DNA from: Phycobacter sedimenti
GTDB lineage: Bacteria; Pseudomonadota; Alphaproteobacteria; Rhodobacterales; Rhodobacteraceae
Direction: 5' to 3'
Assembly: GCF_038148855.1 (NCBI RefSeq)
Contig: NZ_JBBVGR010000002.1
Location: 186,001 to 250,000, forward strand
Length of the DNA: 64,000 nucleotides
The stretch's first letter is position 1, and the number at the start of each line of letters is the position of its first letter. The position numbers and the translations under genes were made by a program. Positions 25,378-32,884 of the stretch are shown in pieces. Below the pieces are notes generated by a model. It saw nothing but the letters and a program-made list of their open reading frames with translations, did no database searches and was not told where the DNA came from.

Positions 25378-26661
25378 CTATTGGGCAAATCCGAAGGCGC
25401 GCGGCAGCAAGAGTGCGGCGTCCTCCCAGAATGCGAAGAGAAAAAGGATTGCCAGTTCTGCGATCAGGAACGGTGCCAGCTTGATCGAAATCCGCTCCAG
25501 CTTTTCGCCGGTGACCGAAGACAGAACGAACAGGCAGGCACCTACCGGGGGCGTCATCAGCGAAATATTGAGCGCCAGGACAAAGATGATGCCTGCGTGG
25601 ATCGGCTCCATCCCGATTTGTTCAGTGAGTGGGACCAGGACCGGGGCCAGGATGATCAGGATCGCGGTGATGTCCATGACCATGCCGACGACCAGAAGGA
25701 CACCGATGATGATCGCAATCACGGCCACCGGATTGTCCGAGATGTTCAGAACCGTTGAGGCAATCGCCTGCGGGATGCGCTCAAAGCTCATCCACCAGCC
25801 GAGGATCCCGGCAAAGGCGATGATGACAAATATGACCCCGGTGATCCGGGCGGTGCGGACCAGCATGCCGTAGAAATCGGGCAGGGTCAGCGTGCGATAG
25901 ACAAAGACCCCGATAAACAGTGCATAGGCAACGGCAATGGATGCAGCTTCGGTCGGGGTGACGATCCCGCCAAGAATGCCGCCCAGAATGATCAGCGGCA
26001 TGAGAAGCGCGGTGATCGAAGACAGAAGCGTATCCCAGACTTCCCGCAGAGTTGCGCCGCGTGCGGCCTTGGGCAGGTTCTCGCGCTTCCCGCCGATCAC
26101 GATGATTGCCATGCAGACCAGGCAAATCACCAGGCCGGGCAGGATCCCTGCGGCGAACAGCCCGCCGATCGATACGCCCATCAAAGAGCCGTAGACGACC
26201 ATAAGACCGGAAGGTGGAATGGTCGGCCCGATGATGGAGCCCGCTGCGGTTACGGCGCAGGCATAGTCACGTCTGTATCCTTCTTTGACCATCGCGGGGA
26301 CCAGTGTCCGGCCAAAAGCGGCCGCGTCTGCGGTGGCGGATCCTGTCAGCCCTGCGAAGAAGACGGATGCCAGCATATTGGTGTGGGCAAGGCCGCCGCG
26401 AAATCTGCCGACGAGAACCTGCGCCAGTTTCACAAGGCGATCGGTGATGCCGATCCCGTTCATCACTTCACCAGCCAGGATGAAGAACGGCATGGCGAGA
26501 AAAGGGAAGATATTGAGGCCATTGAAGATCTTGCTTGGCCCGATGGCGAGGAAATTGGTTCCCCCGATACTGATCAAGCCAGCCACTCCGGCCATTCCGA
26601 TGGCAAAACCAATGGGCATTCCAAACAGGATCAGCCCGACAAAAATGAGGGCAACAATCAT
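25378..26661 (-). CDS. dctM: TRAP transporter large permease subunit
   Basis: A 427-residue integral membrane protein of the DctM family, about twelve hydrophobic spans, forming the sodium-coupled transport core. Typical stretches include GMPIGFAIGMAG, FPFLAMPFFILAGEVM, GLTGSATADAAAFG and LMTPPVGACLFVLS. Its start overlaps the stop of dctQ by 4 bp (ATGA), and dctP follows after 32 bp. Confidence 0.94.
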   Translation of the reverse strand: MIVALIFVGLILFGMPIGFAIGMAGVAGLISIGGTNFLAIGPSKIFNGLNIFPFLAMPFFILAGEVMNGIGITDRLVKLAQVLVGRFRGGLAHTNMLASVFFAGLTGSATADAAAFGRTLVPAMVKEGYRRDYACAVTAAGSIIGPTIPPSGLMVVYGSLMGVSIGGLFAAGILPGLVICLVCMAIIVIGGKRENLPKAARGATLREVWDTLLSSITALLMPLIILGGILGGIVTPTEAASIAVAYALFIGVFVYRTLTLPDFYGMLVRTARITGVIFVIIAFAGILGWWMSFERIPQAIASTVLNISDNPVAVIAIIIGVLLVVGMVMDITAILIILAPVLVPLTEQIGMEPIHAGIIFVLALNISLMTPPVGACLFVLSSVTGEKLERISIKLAPFLIAELAILFLFAFWEDAALLLPRAFGFAQ

Positions 26662-27161
26662 ATCTCTGCCTCCTGTCGATCCAGTTGCGTTCCGCGATCC
26701 CGGATTACGACGAGTATGAGTTGGAGGACGGCCAGGAAGGCAGCGACCGGAATTGCCCAGAAGAACGGCTCGAGCGTTGCGCCAAAAATCATGGCCTGAC
26801 GGGTGGCGCCGGTCTGTGCAAAGCCGATACCAAACCAGAGCACATATCCAAAAAGCGCAATCGCCATCAGGTCGATCGCAATCAAGATCGCATGCCTGAC
26901 CCGGGCAGGAAGCGCCATCAGAAAGGACGTCAGTCCGATGTGTTCACGCCTTGCGATGCCCGATGAAACGGCAAGCATGGCGGCCCAAATCATGAGATAC
27001 CGTGCGAGGGCTTCTGGCCATGGCAGTTGCCAATGGAACCAGTACCGGTCGATGACGCCGATCCACACGTCAACGACCAAGGCGACCATCAGTGCCGCGA
27101 CAATGGCTTCGGTCGCGCGATTGATCCGGTTGCTGAGCCTAGTTACAACGTGAATGAGCAA
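26658..27161 (-). CDS. dctQ: TRAP transporter small permease subunit
   Basis: A 167-residue membrane protein with four hydrophobic spans, the DctQ subunit that pairs with DctM. W-P-E-A-L-A-R-Y in PWPEALARYLMIWAAML is the usual DctQ motif. No ATG is available: I choose TTG 27161, because GAGGAGG lies five bases upstream. An earlier in-frame TTG at 27185 would place that ribosome-binding site inside the coding region. First gene of the operon, divergent from rpiR across about 160 bp containing paired operator-like repeats. Confidence 0.85.
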   Translation of the reverse strand: MLIHVVTRLSNRINRATEAIVAALMVALVVDVWIGVIDRYWFHWQLPWPEALARYLMIWAAMLAVSSGIARREHIGLTSFLMALPARVRHAILIAIDLMAIALFGYVLWFGIGFAQTGATRQAMIFGATLEPFFWAIPVAAFLAVLQLILVVIRDRGTQLDRQEAEI

Positions 27162-27227
27162 TTCATCCTCCTCAATGAAACTCAAGTAGAATTTGGTGGC
27201 GAATCTGGTGGTTCGTCAAGTTAAAAA

Positions 27228-27304
27228 TGTCACTAAGTTACAAAAATGGTCAAAACTTTGCGCGATATGGCTTTGTCTTGACCGAATAATGTAGCTCAGT
27301 TACG
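27228..27304. promoter_or_regulatory. Two operator-like repeats between TRAP operon and rpiR
   Basis: TGTCACTAAGTTACA (27228-27242) and TGTAGCTCAGTTACG (27290-27304) are imperfect palindromes and direct repeats of each other, 62 bp apart. They share CTNAGTTAC followed by an A-rich stretch. They flank the divergent promoter region, consistent with RpiR binding to both sites and looping or blocking both directions. Confidence 0.5.
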
Positions 27305-27323
27305 AAATGGGTATGGGGGACAC

Positions 27324-28241
27324 ATGACAAACGAACCGAACGATCAAACTGCCCAACGCACACCTGCAGCCATCGATCTGATCTCAAACCTCAAGGGTCG
27401 GTTCAATGACCTTCCGGCGCGCGAAAAGAAGGTCGCCGCTTATGTTCTTGATCATCTTGAAACGATCAGCTCCATGACGATTGCAGAGCTGGCGGCCGCA
27501 TGCGAGGTGAGTACGCCGACGGTTGTGCGCTTCTGCCGGTCCATGGGAAGCGATGGATTTCGTGAATTCAAGATACGTCTTGCGCAGAACCTGGCCGTCA
27601 GCTTGCAGTATCTGGTCGTCGATCCCGGGCAGGTGCGCTCGCCTGACACGGGCAATATCGACCAGATCGTCGGTGCGTTGTCGGCGACCTTGAATATCAT
27701 GCGAAAACAGGTGTCCGATGCGGATGTGTCGGACGTGGCAGATATTCTGACCGGAGCGCGCTCCGTCGTGGTCGGTGGCCTCGGTGGAGGCTCCTCCATG
27801 CTGGCGAGTGAGACTGCGAACCGATTGTTTCGGCTTGGCATTCCGGCGGTTGCCATCTCGGATAGCTATTTGCTCCAGATGCGTGCCGCAACGCTTGAGG
27901 CAGGTGATGCGCTCTTGTTGATCTCTGCAAGTGGAGAGGCTGGAGAGGTTCTGAGCGCGGCTGAAATCGCCAACGGCTACGGCGCGGCAACCGTCGCCAT
28001 TACAAAGAGCGACAGCCGCTTGGCGGCAACGGCAAAAGCTGCGGTCGCCGTGGATCTTCCGGAGGATCCTGACGTGCACAAGCCGACGGCATCGCGCTAT
28101 GCCTTCCTGGTGATCATTGACGCCATTGCCATGAGCGTCGCGCAGAATCTGCCGGAGCGCACAACGGAAAACCTGCGTCGCATCAGGGCGTCGCTGACCG
28201 CATATCATGGGCGCACTGGACCTCAGCCGTTAGGCGATTGA
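27324..28241 (+). CDS. MurR/RpiR-family transcriptional regulator
   Basis: A 305-residue regulator with an N-terminal RpiR helix-turn-helix (about 10-90; MTIAELAAACEVSTPTVVRFCRS is the recognition part) and a C-terminal SIS domain (about 140-270; GGLGGGSSMLASETANR, LISASGEAGEV). SIS domains bind phosphosugars, so the likely effector is the phosphorylated 2-keto-3-deoxy acid made by the KdgK-type kinase of the divergent operon, as with HexR and KDPG. ATG 27324 is preceded by GGGGGA. A stem-loop at 28283 ends the gene. Confidence 0.88.
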   Translation: MTNEPNDQTAQRTPAAIDLISNLKGRFNDLPAREKKVAAYVLDHLETISSMTIAELAAACEVSTPTVVRFCRSMGSDGFREFKIRLAQNLAVSLQYLVVDPGQVRSPDTGNIDQIVGALSATLNIMRKQVSDADVSDVADILTGARSVVVGGLGGGSSMLASETANRLFRLGIPAVAISDSYLLQMRAATLEAGDALLLISASGEAGEVLSAAEIANGYGAATVAITKSDSRLAATAKAAVAVDLPEDPDVHKPTASRYAFLVIIDAIAMSVAQNLPERTTENLRRIRASLTAYHGRTGPQPLGD

Positions 28242-28282
28242 CGCCTTTAACGGATTTGCGGCTGGTGTCCTCGTTAACAGGC

Positions 28283-28301
28283 GTCGGAATCGCATTCCGA
28301 C
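28283..28301 (+). terminator. Stem-loop after rpiR
   Basis: GTCGGAAT and ATTCCGAC form a perfect 8-bp stem with a 3-base loop, 42 bp after the rpiR stop; no T-run follows. Confidence 0.45.
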
Positions 28302-28339
28302 ACATCCCAGAAGCCTGACGGCGATGGCTGCGTGCAGGC

Positions 28340-29475
28340 TCAAGGCTGTTCCTTCAGTCTCTTTGCATGTTCACGCAGGGCGAACTCCTGGATCTTGCCC
28401 CGCAGAGGATCTTGGGGTGCTTGTTAACATAAACCGTCCCGGAGCTTTGTAGGCAGCCAGTCGGTCGCCGCACCAGGCCCGCAATGCCGCTGTATCGATC
28501 TCGTGCCCCTCGGAAGGCTGGATCAAGGATTAGGGAGGCATTTTTCATGAGGCATGGCAACCACGGCTGTAATCTCTACCGAGGGGTGGCTGCAAAGGAC
28601 ATTCTCCACCTCGACGGAGGAAATGTTCTCGCCAGTTGAAGTGATGATATCCTTGGAGCGAGCCTTGAGCTGGATATGGCCGTCGGGGTGTTTCTCCCCC
28701 AATTCACCCGCGTGGAACCATCCGCCCTCAAAAGCCTTTTTGGTGGCCGCCGGGTTGCGGAAATACCCTTTCATCGCAACATGGTCGCGGAACATGACCT
28801 CACCCATCGTTTTGCCGTCCTTCGGGACCGGCTGCATGGTCTCTGGATCAAGCACGTCCAGCCCTTCGCGGGGCAGATAGTGCATGTACTGGCGCGATTT
28901 GAGGCGGGTCAGTTCCTCGCCTGGTAGGAAAACCTGCTGTCGTGCCAGTCGTCTATGACGGCTGGTCCGTAGGTTTCGGTCAGCCCGCAAAGATGGATGA
29001 CATCAAAGCCTGCGGTTTTCATGTCGGCCAGCCGTTTCAATGAAGCATGGGGCAGCGTCCACAGGTCGACCGCGTGTTTGCGCATGTAGGTGGTCAGCGC
29101 ATTGCCCTGTGCCAGAAAGTAGGCGCCGCGGTGATGTGAAACCAAGCGCTTGGGGGCCCCAGTGGTGCCGGAGCTGTAGTTGATCGAGTGCAGGATCCCG
29201 CCGCAGAAGGGTACGCCCTAATGGTATTCCAGCACGGTCGGCGTGTTGGGAAGCTGGGCTGACACCATATCGCCGCGCCCGAGCCCACGCCGGGCCAGTG
29301 CCGAAGCCAGCCGCCCGGATCGCGCCTAAAACTCCGCATAGCTGCGACGCAAACCGCCATGAATGATCGCCGTATGACCCGGCAAAACGGTGGCTGCCCG
29401 CTCAAGAAAGGTGAGCGGGGTCAGCGGCTGATGGTTCGCAGGATTGCAGTCCAGATCCGTGTTGCAGGGGGTCAT
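28340..29475 (-). pseudogene. Acyl-CoA synthetase (DmdB-like) pseudogene
   Basis: Remains of an AMP-forming acyl-CoA synthetase resembling the methylmercaptopropionate-CoA ligase (DmdB) group. Recognisable pieces in order: LTPLTFLERAATVLPGHTA, an in-frame TAG, GDMVSAQLPNTPTVLEYH, a second TAG, then NYSSGTTGAPKRLVSHHRGA. Next come GLTETYGPAVIDDWHD, a frameshift, LKSRQ, EGLDVLDPETM, GWFHAGELGEKHPDGHIQLK and GENISSVEVENVL, another frameshift, and the terminal KIQEFALREHAKR ending at TGA 28340. About 90 residues are missing before the SGTTG loop and another block before GLTET. It cannot make a working enzyme. It lies directly downstream of the DmdA-like gene with the crotonase remnant between. 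Confidence 0.9.
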
Positions 29476-29760
29476 GATCATGGCTCGGGCATCCTGCCAC
29501 TGAGGCGCGCGCTTCTCGATGAAGGCACCGATGCCCTCTTGGGCACCCTGTGCCAGCATGTTGTCCACCATCACCTGTCTGGCTTAGGCATAGGCCTCTG
29601 TCAGAGGCATTTCGCGCTGCGTATAAAAGGCACGCTTGCCTGTCGCCGACGTCATGTTGGACTTGGAAGCGGTCTTGTCCGCCATTTCGCCGGTGGCCTC
29701 TTGCAGTGCGTCCTCGCTGACCACGCGGTTCACAAGACCGATTTCTGCGGCGCGCGCGGC
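29476..29760 (-). pseudogene. Enoyl-CoA hydratase C-terminal remnant
   Basis: Only the last third of a crotonase is left: AAEIGLVNRVVSEDALQEA, then NMTSATGKRAFYTQREMPLTEAYA, an in-frame TAG where family members usually have an aromatic residue, and NMLAQGAQEGIGAFIEKRAP. The frame runs on into the acyl-CoA synthetase pseudogene without a stop. The catalytic N-terminal two thirds are gone, replaced by an OsmC-like fragment. With its neighbours it probably once formed a DMSP- or acyl-CoA-related operon. Confidence 0.85.
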
Positions 29761-29854
29761 TGTTGAATTGCACGGTGTGTTCGTTTGAATACTGACCGGA
29801 TTGCAATGCCTGCCCGGCGCGCTGCCAGTGCAGCTCGATGGAAAGTTCTGACAT
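29761..29854 (-). pseudogene. OsmC-like N-terminal fragment fused to crotonase remnant
   Basis: From ATG 29854 the frame reads SIELHWQRAGQALQSGQYSN and EHTVQFN, resembling the first 30 residues of OsmC/Ohr-type proteins. It then runs out of frame into the crotonase remnant at about 29760. The join looks like a deletion endpoint: the start of one gene abuts the end of another. The OsmC assignment rests on a short stretch. Confidence 0.5.
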
Positions 29855-29933
29855 AAACATGGGTCTCTTGTTCCGAAAGGCAGAGAGGGGACACGCGCCG
29901 AGGCACAGCGCGCGCCGCTCAGGATGCGAGGCC

Positions 29934-31076
29934 TCAGGCCGCCGCGATCTGCTTCTTTGGGTCGTAGAAGGGGCGTTCGACGACGATCGCTTTGGTCGGA
30001 CCCGAAAGCGTAACCACTTCGACCTCGGAGCCGAGCACGACAGCATCTGCATCCACCAGGGCCAGGGCGATGTTCTTTTCAAGGCGCGGCGAATAGACGG
30101 CCGAGGTGACCTTGCCGATTTCCCGGCCCTCCTGATTGATTTTCCAGAACGTCGTGTTGGGAGCAGAGAGAGGGTCGCAGTCAATCACCAGGCCGATCTG
30201 TTTGCGCTTGGCGCCTTGCTCCTTGATGCGGCGCAGCGCGGCCTTGCCGATGAACTCGGCCTCCATGTCCAGATTGACGAGGCGGTCAAGGCCCAGCTCA
30301 AACGGGTTGGTGTGGATGTCCGCGTCTGCGTGATAGGACAGCATGCCGCCTTCGATACGGCGGATCGAGGAGGTGTGCCCCGGCTTCAGCCCGTGGTCCA
30401 TACCCGCCGCCATGATGCGCTCCCAGAGTTGATCGCCTTTGGAGCCGTCACGCAGATAGAGTTCATAGCCCAGCTCGCTTGACCAGCCAGTGCGGGAGAC
30501 GATGAGCGGAATGCCATCCAGTTCGACCTCGCGGAGCCAATAGTACTTGAGGTTCAGAATGTCTTCGCCAAACAGCTCAGCCATGATCTTCCCGGAGTTC
30601 GGGCCCTGAAGCTGGAGCGGAGAGACGTCCGGTTCGGTGATCTGGACATCAAGGCCCGAGTTCACCGCCACACCCTGCGCCCAAAGCAAGATGTCGCTGT
30701 CGGCGAGGGAAATCCAGAAGTGGTTTTCGGCAAGGCGCAGCAGGATCGGATCGTTCAGAATGCCGCCTTCGGCATTGGTGATCAGGATGTACTTGCACTG
30801 GCCGACGGCCAACTTGGACAGATCACGGCAGGTCAGCATCTGAATGAATTGGGCCGCGTCCGGGCCGGTGACTTCGACCTGGCGCTCAACAGCCACGTCA
30901 CAGAGGATCGCCTCGTTCACCAGGTTCCAGAAGTTCTGCTCCGGATCACCGAAATCTCGGGGGATATACATATGATTATAAACAGAGAAAGCCTTAGCGC
31001 CCCAACGCACTGTCGCGTCGAAGTAGGGAGATTTGCGGATTTGGGTGCCGAAGCCAAAGTCGTCTGTCTGCGTCAT
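29934..31076 (-). CDS. DmdA-like aminomethyltransferase (GcvT family) protein
   Basis: A 380-residue folate-dependent GcvT-family protein. It shares with DMSP demethylase DmdA the stretches VYNHM, VAVERQVEVTGPDA, LTCRDLSKLAVGQCKY, LADSDILLWAQG, EPDVSPLQLQGPN and RTGWSSELGYELYL. DmdA moves a methyl group from dimethylsulfoniopropionate to tetrahydrofolate. Several positions differ from the canonical Ruegeria protein (for example YIPRDFGDPEQN after the VYNHM motif), so it may be a paralogue acting on another methylated amine or sulfonium compound. The gene is intact although the genes following it are decayed. An Lrp-type gene lies upstream on the same strand, separated by a 60-bp palindrome. 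Confidence 0.75.
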   Translation of the reverse strand: MTQTDDFGFGTQIRKSPYFDATVRWGAKAFSVYNHMYIPRDFGDPEQNFWNLVNEAILCDVAVERQVEVTGPDAAQFIQMLTCRDLSKLAVGQCKYILITNAEGGILNDPILLRLAENHFWISLADSDILLWAQGVAVNSGLDVQITEPDVSPLQLQGPNSGKIMAELFGEDILNLKYYWLREVELDGIPLIVSRTGWSSELGYELYLRDGSKGDQLWERIMAAGMDHGLKPGHTSSIRRIEGGMLSYHADADIHTNPFELGLDRLVNLDMEAEFIGKAALRRIKEQGAKRKQIGLVIDCDPLSAPNTTFWKINQEGREIGKVTSAVYSPRLEKNIALALVDADAVVLGSEVEVVTLSGPTKAIVVERPFYDPKKQIAAA

Positions 31077-31161
31077 GTTTTCGCCCTTGTAGCAGGTGGC
31101 CTGACTGGCCGGTACGTGTTGAAACCTGCGGACGATTTAGAGTGGAAAATCACATAGTGTT

Positions 31162-31221
31162 GGTCTGAAAATATCTCGGTCTTTGGACTGATTGGTCCAA
31201 AGACCGATCCGTTTTCAGACC
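31162..31221 (-). repeat. 60-bp interrupted palindrome between lrp and DmdA-like genes
   Basis: Outer arms GGTCTGAAAA (31162-31171) and TTTTCAGACC (31212-31221), and inner arms CGGTCTTTGGAC (31177-31188) and GTCCAAAGACCG (31195-31206), are all perfectly complementary. They are separated by 5-base asymmetric spacers and a 6-base loop. It can serve as an lrp terminator, as an operator for the Lrp protein, or as both. Confidence 0.8.
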
Positions 31222-31241
31222 GTTCGGACCTCGTCTGTTTT

Positions 31242-31730
31242 TCATGGTCTATTTGCGACAAGTTTTGCCAGATTTGGCCGACTCGTCTTGATCTGACGTG
31301 TTGCGATATAGGTCAGGTAGCGATCGATCCCGAGTTCAGCAGATAGCATGTCATCCATCAGGGTCTGAAAGGCTGCAAGGCTTGGCGTTGCCGTCTTCAT
31401 CACGTAGTCCATGCCGCCGCCTGTCGACACGCAATCCGTGACTTCATCAAGGTTGCGAATATAGGCCTCGAAGCGCTCGAAGTCTGTCTTGCGATGATGC
31501 GTGAGCGAGATCGTGACGATGACTTGGGTGAAATCCACGATACGCTCAAGGACCAGTTCCGCGTGATACCCGCGAATGTAACCAGCCGCCTTCAGCCTAT
31601 CCAGGCGCGCCCAGCAGGGGATTGGCGACAGGTTTACCAGTTCGGCCAGCTTGGCCTTGCTCAACTGCCCATGCTGCTGAACCGCGCTCAGAATGCGGAT
31701 ATCTGTTGCATCAAGCCCTGGTTTTTTCAT
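31242..31730 (-). CDS. Lrp/AsnC-family transcriptional regulator
   Basis: A 162-residue regulator with an N-terminal winged helix (DATDIRILSAVQQHGQLSKAKLAELVNLS; recognition part PIPCWARLDRLKAAGYI) and a C-terminal RAM/AsnC ligand domain (FTQVIVTISL through ELGIDRYLTYIATR). It is transcribed towards the DmdA-like gene 165 bp downstream, so control of that gene by a small amine, amino acid or osmolyte ligand is a reasonable inference. Confidence 0.88.
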   Translation of the reverse strand: MKKPGLDATDIRILSAVQQHGQLSKAKLAELVNLSPIPCWARLDRLKAAGYIRGYHAELVLERIVDFTQVIVTISLTHHRKTDFERFEAYIRNLDEVTDCVSTGGGMDYVMKTATPSLAAFQTLMDDMLSAELGIDRYLTYIATRQIKTSRPNLAKLVANRP

Positions 31731-31936
31731 GCACGAATGGTTCCGTTGGGGTGCAAGACTCGCCTAAGACTGGCGTTATTCGCCGATTAAGACACCCAAA
31801 ATCGGAGCGCTGCTCTGTCGTTTTCGACTTTTTCTCTTGTGATTGCGCCAGTCAAGTCAGGCTCAGACCAGCGGAAGCGCCTGATCGGTGTCGCCGACCT
31901 CCGGACCGCTGGTTAAGGCGAGGGCAAAACCCGCAA

Positions 31937-31955
31937 GGCCCCAATCCTTGGGGCC
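31937..31955 (-). terminator. Stem-loop after usp
   Basis: GGCCCCAA and TTGGGGCC form a perfect 8-bp stem with a 3-base loop, 72 bp beyond the usp stop. On the minus strand TTGCGGGTTTTG follows. The rest of the 296-bp gap (31731-32026) holds an 8-bp inverted repeat, ACCAGCGG/CCGCTGGT, and no gene. Confidence 0.6.
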
Positions 31956-32026
31956 CTGCGATCTTTATCAGTGGGTCAACTGCGGCACGTGTCTTGCCGG
32001 AAACTGACGTTCTGCCTGTGCGTTTA

Positions 32027-32434
32027 CTAGCGCACGACATGTACCGCGCATTTCGCATGGCGGACCACTTGCGCGGCGGTGGAGCCGAGCAGGAGATCCT
32101 GCATTCCGGGGCGGTGGGACGCGACAATGATCAGGTCCGGCTTGTTCTGATCCGCCCAGTCCAGGATGGACCTGCCTGAGTGCCCCTCGATCACCAGCCC
32201 CTTGGCATTGGGCAGCGTATCGGCAAGGGCGGACAGTTCGCTCTCGATGGCCTGACGGGCCTCTGCCATGTAGTCGGCCGGCATGTAGGAGATCGCGTAG
32301 GACGGGATCTGTTCTACCACATGCAAAAGCGTGATCGTGGCCTCTGGCGTTGCCAGCAGCTTCGCCAGTTTCAGCGGCGCAGTGATGTCGCGGTCAGGAT
32401 CAAAGGAAATCGGCACTAGAATATTGTGATACAT
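32027..32434 (-). CDS. Universal stress protein (UspA family)
   Basis: A 135-residue cytosolic Usp. The N-terminal strand is MYHNILVPISFD and the ATP-type loop is PDLIIVASHRPGMQDLLLGSTAAQVVRHA, which includes the G-2X-G-9X-G-S/T pattern of ATP-binding Usps. ATG 32434 has GGAGG seven bases upstream; the reading frame extends further but not the homology. A nearly perfect FnrL box lies 60 bp upstream (32494-32507), indicating induction at low oxygen, as is common for usp genes in this order. Confidence 0.9.
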   Translation of the reverse strand: MYHNILVPISFDPDRDITAPLKLAKLLATPEATITLLHVVEQIPSYAISYMPADYMAEARQAIESELSALADTLPNAKGLVIEGHSGRSILDWADQNKPDLIIVASHRPGMQDLLLGSTAAQVVRHAKCAVHVVR

Positions 32435-32493
32435 GGTGTCCTCCAGTCGTTCGGTTTTTGTCCTCAAGATGCAAGGCGCGCGATTGCCGAGCC

Positions 32494-32507
32494 TTGATCC
32501 AAATCAG
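32494..32507 (-). promoter_or_regulatory. FnrL box upstream of usp
   Basis: TTGAT-CCAA-ATCAG matches the Fnr/FnrL consensus TTGAT-N4-ATCAA at nine of ten positions. It is about 60 bp upstream of the usp start and 13 bp from the end of the upstream gene, a normal activating position. Confidence 0.65.
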
Positions 32508-32519
32508 TATTTCTTCTTT

Positions 32520-32843
32520 TCAGTCGCCAAAGGTCGCGGCGACCTCATACATCACCGGCTCGAAACTGCGGCACAGGGAGCTGATGTGACGATTGCGTTC
32601 GCGCATTTCAGCGGTGCGCAACATCTGCATGAAGTCCTCTCGCCTTTGCCATTGTGAGTAGTTCGCGATCCGGGTCTGGGCATCGTTCACGTGCAGGCCG
32701 GCAGCAATGAAGCCTTGTTGGCGGGAGATGTAGCTTTCATAGGCATCGGTCAGCGCATCCAGCAAGTCCTGGCATGTCCCGGGCATCGTTTCGAATGTCG
32801 TAATGACGGTTTGCACCTCGCCTGATGTGGAAATGTTGAGCAT
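32520..32843 (-). CDS. Antibiotic-biosynthesis-monooxygenase (ABM) domain protein
   Basis: A 107-residue dimeric alpha-beta barrel protein of the ABM superfamily. VQTVITTFETMPGTCQDLLDAL, QGFIAAGLHVNDAQTRIANYSQWQRREDF and the final HISSLCRSFEPVMYEV show the usual order of strands and helices. Members range from quinol monooxygenases to heme-degrading and purely binding proteins, so no reaction is assigned. GGAGGAGATA precedes ATG 32843. It is divergent from the putative outer-membrane gene and upstream of usp on the same strand. Confidence 0.8.
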   Translation of the reverse strand: MLNISTSGEVQTVITTFETMPGTCQDLLDALTDAYESYISRQQGFIAAGLHVNDAQTRIANYSQWQRREDFMQMLRTAEMRERNRHISSLCRSFEPVMYEVAATFGD

Positions 32844-32884
32844 TATCTCCTCCCTTGCGCGCTTTGCGGTAAGGCGAGCCTACG

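Noticed and set aside
19266..28241. Genomic island integrated at tRNA-Cys
   Set aside because: No integrase, no duplicated tRNA 3' end and no base-composition break could be seen; the operon merely lies next to the tRNA.
29934..31076. Naming the gene dmdA outright
   Set aside because: It shares many DmdA stretches but differs at several conserved positions, and GcvT-family paralogues with other substrates are common in Roseobacters; called DmdA-like instead.
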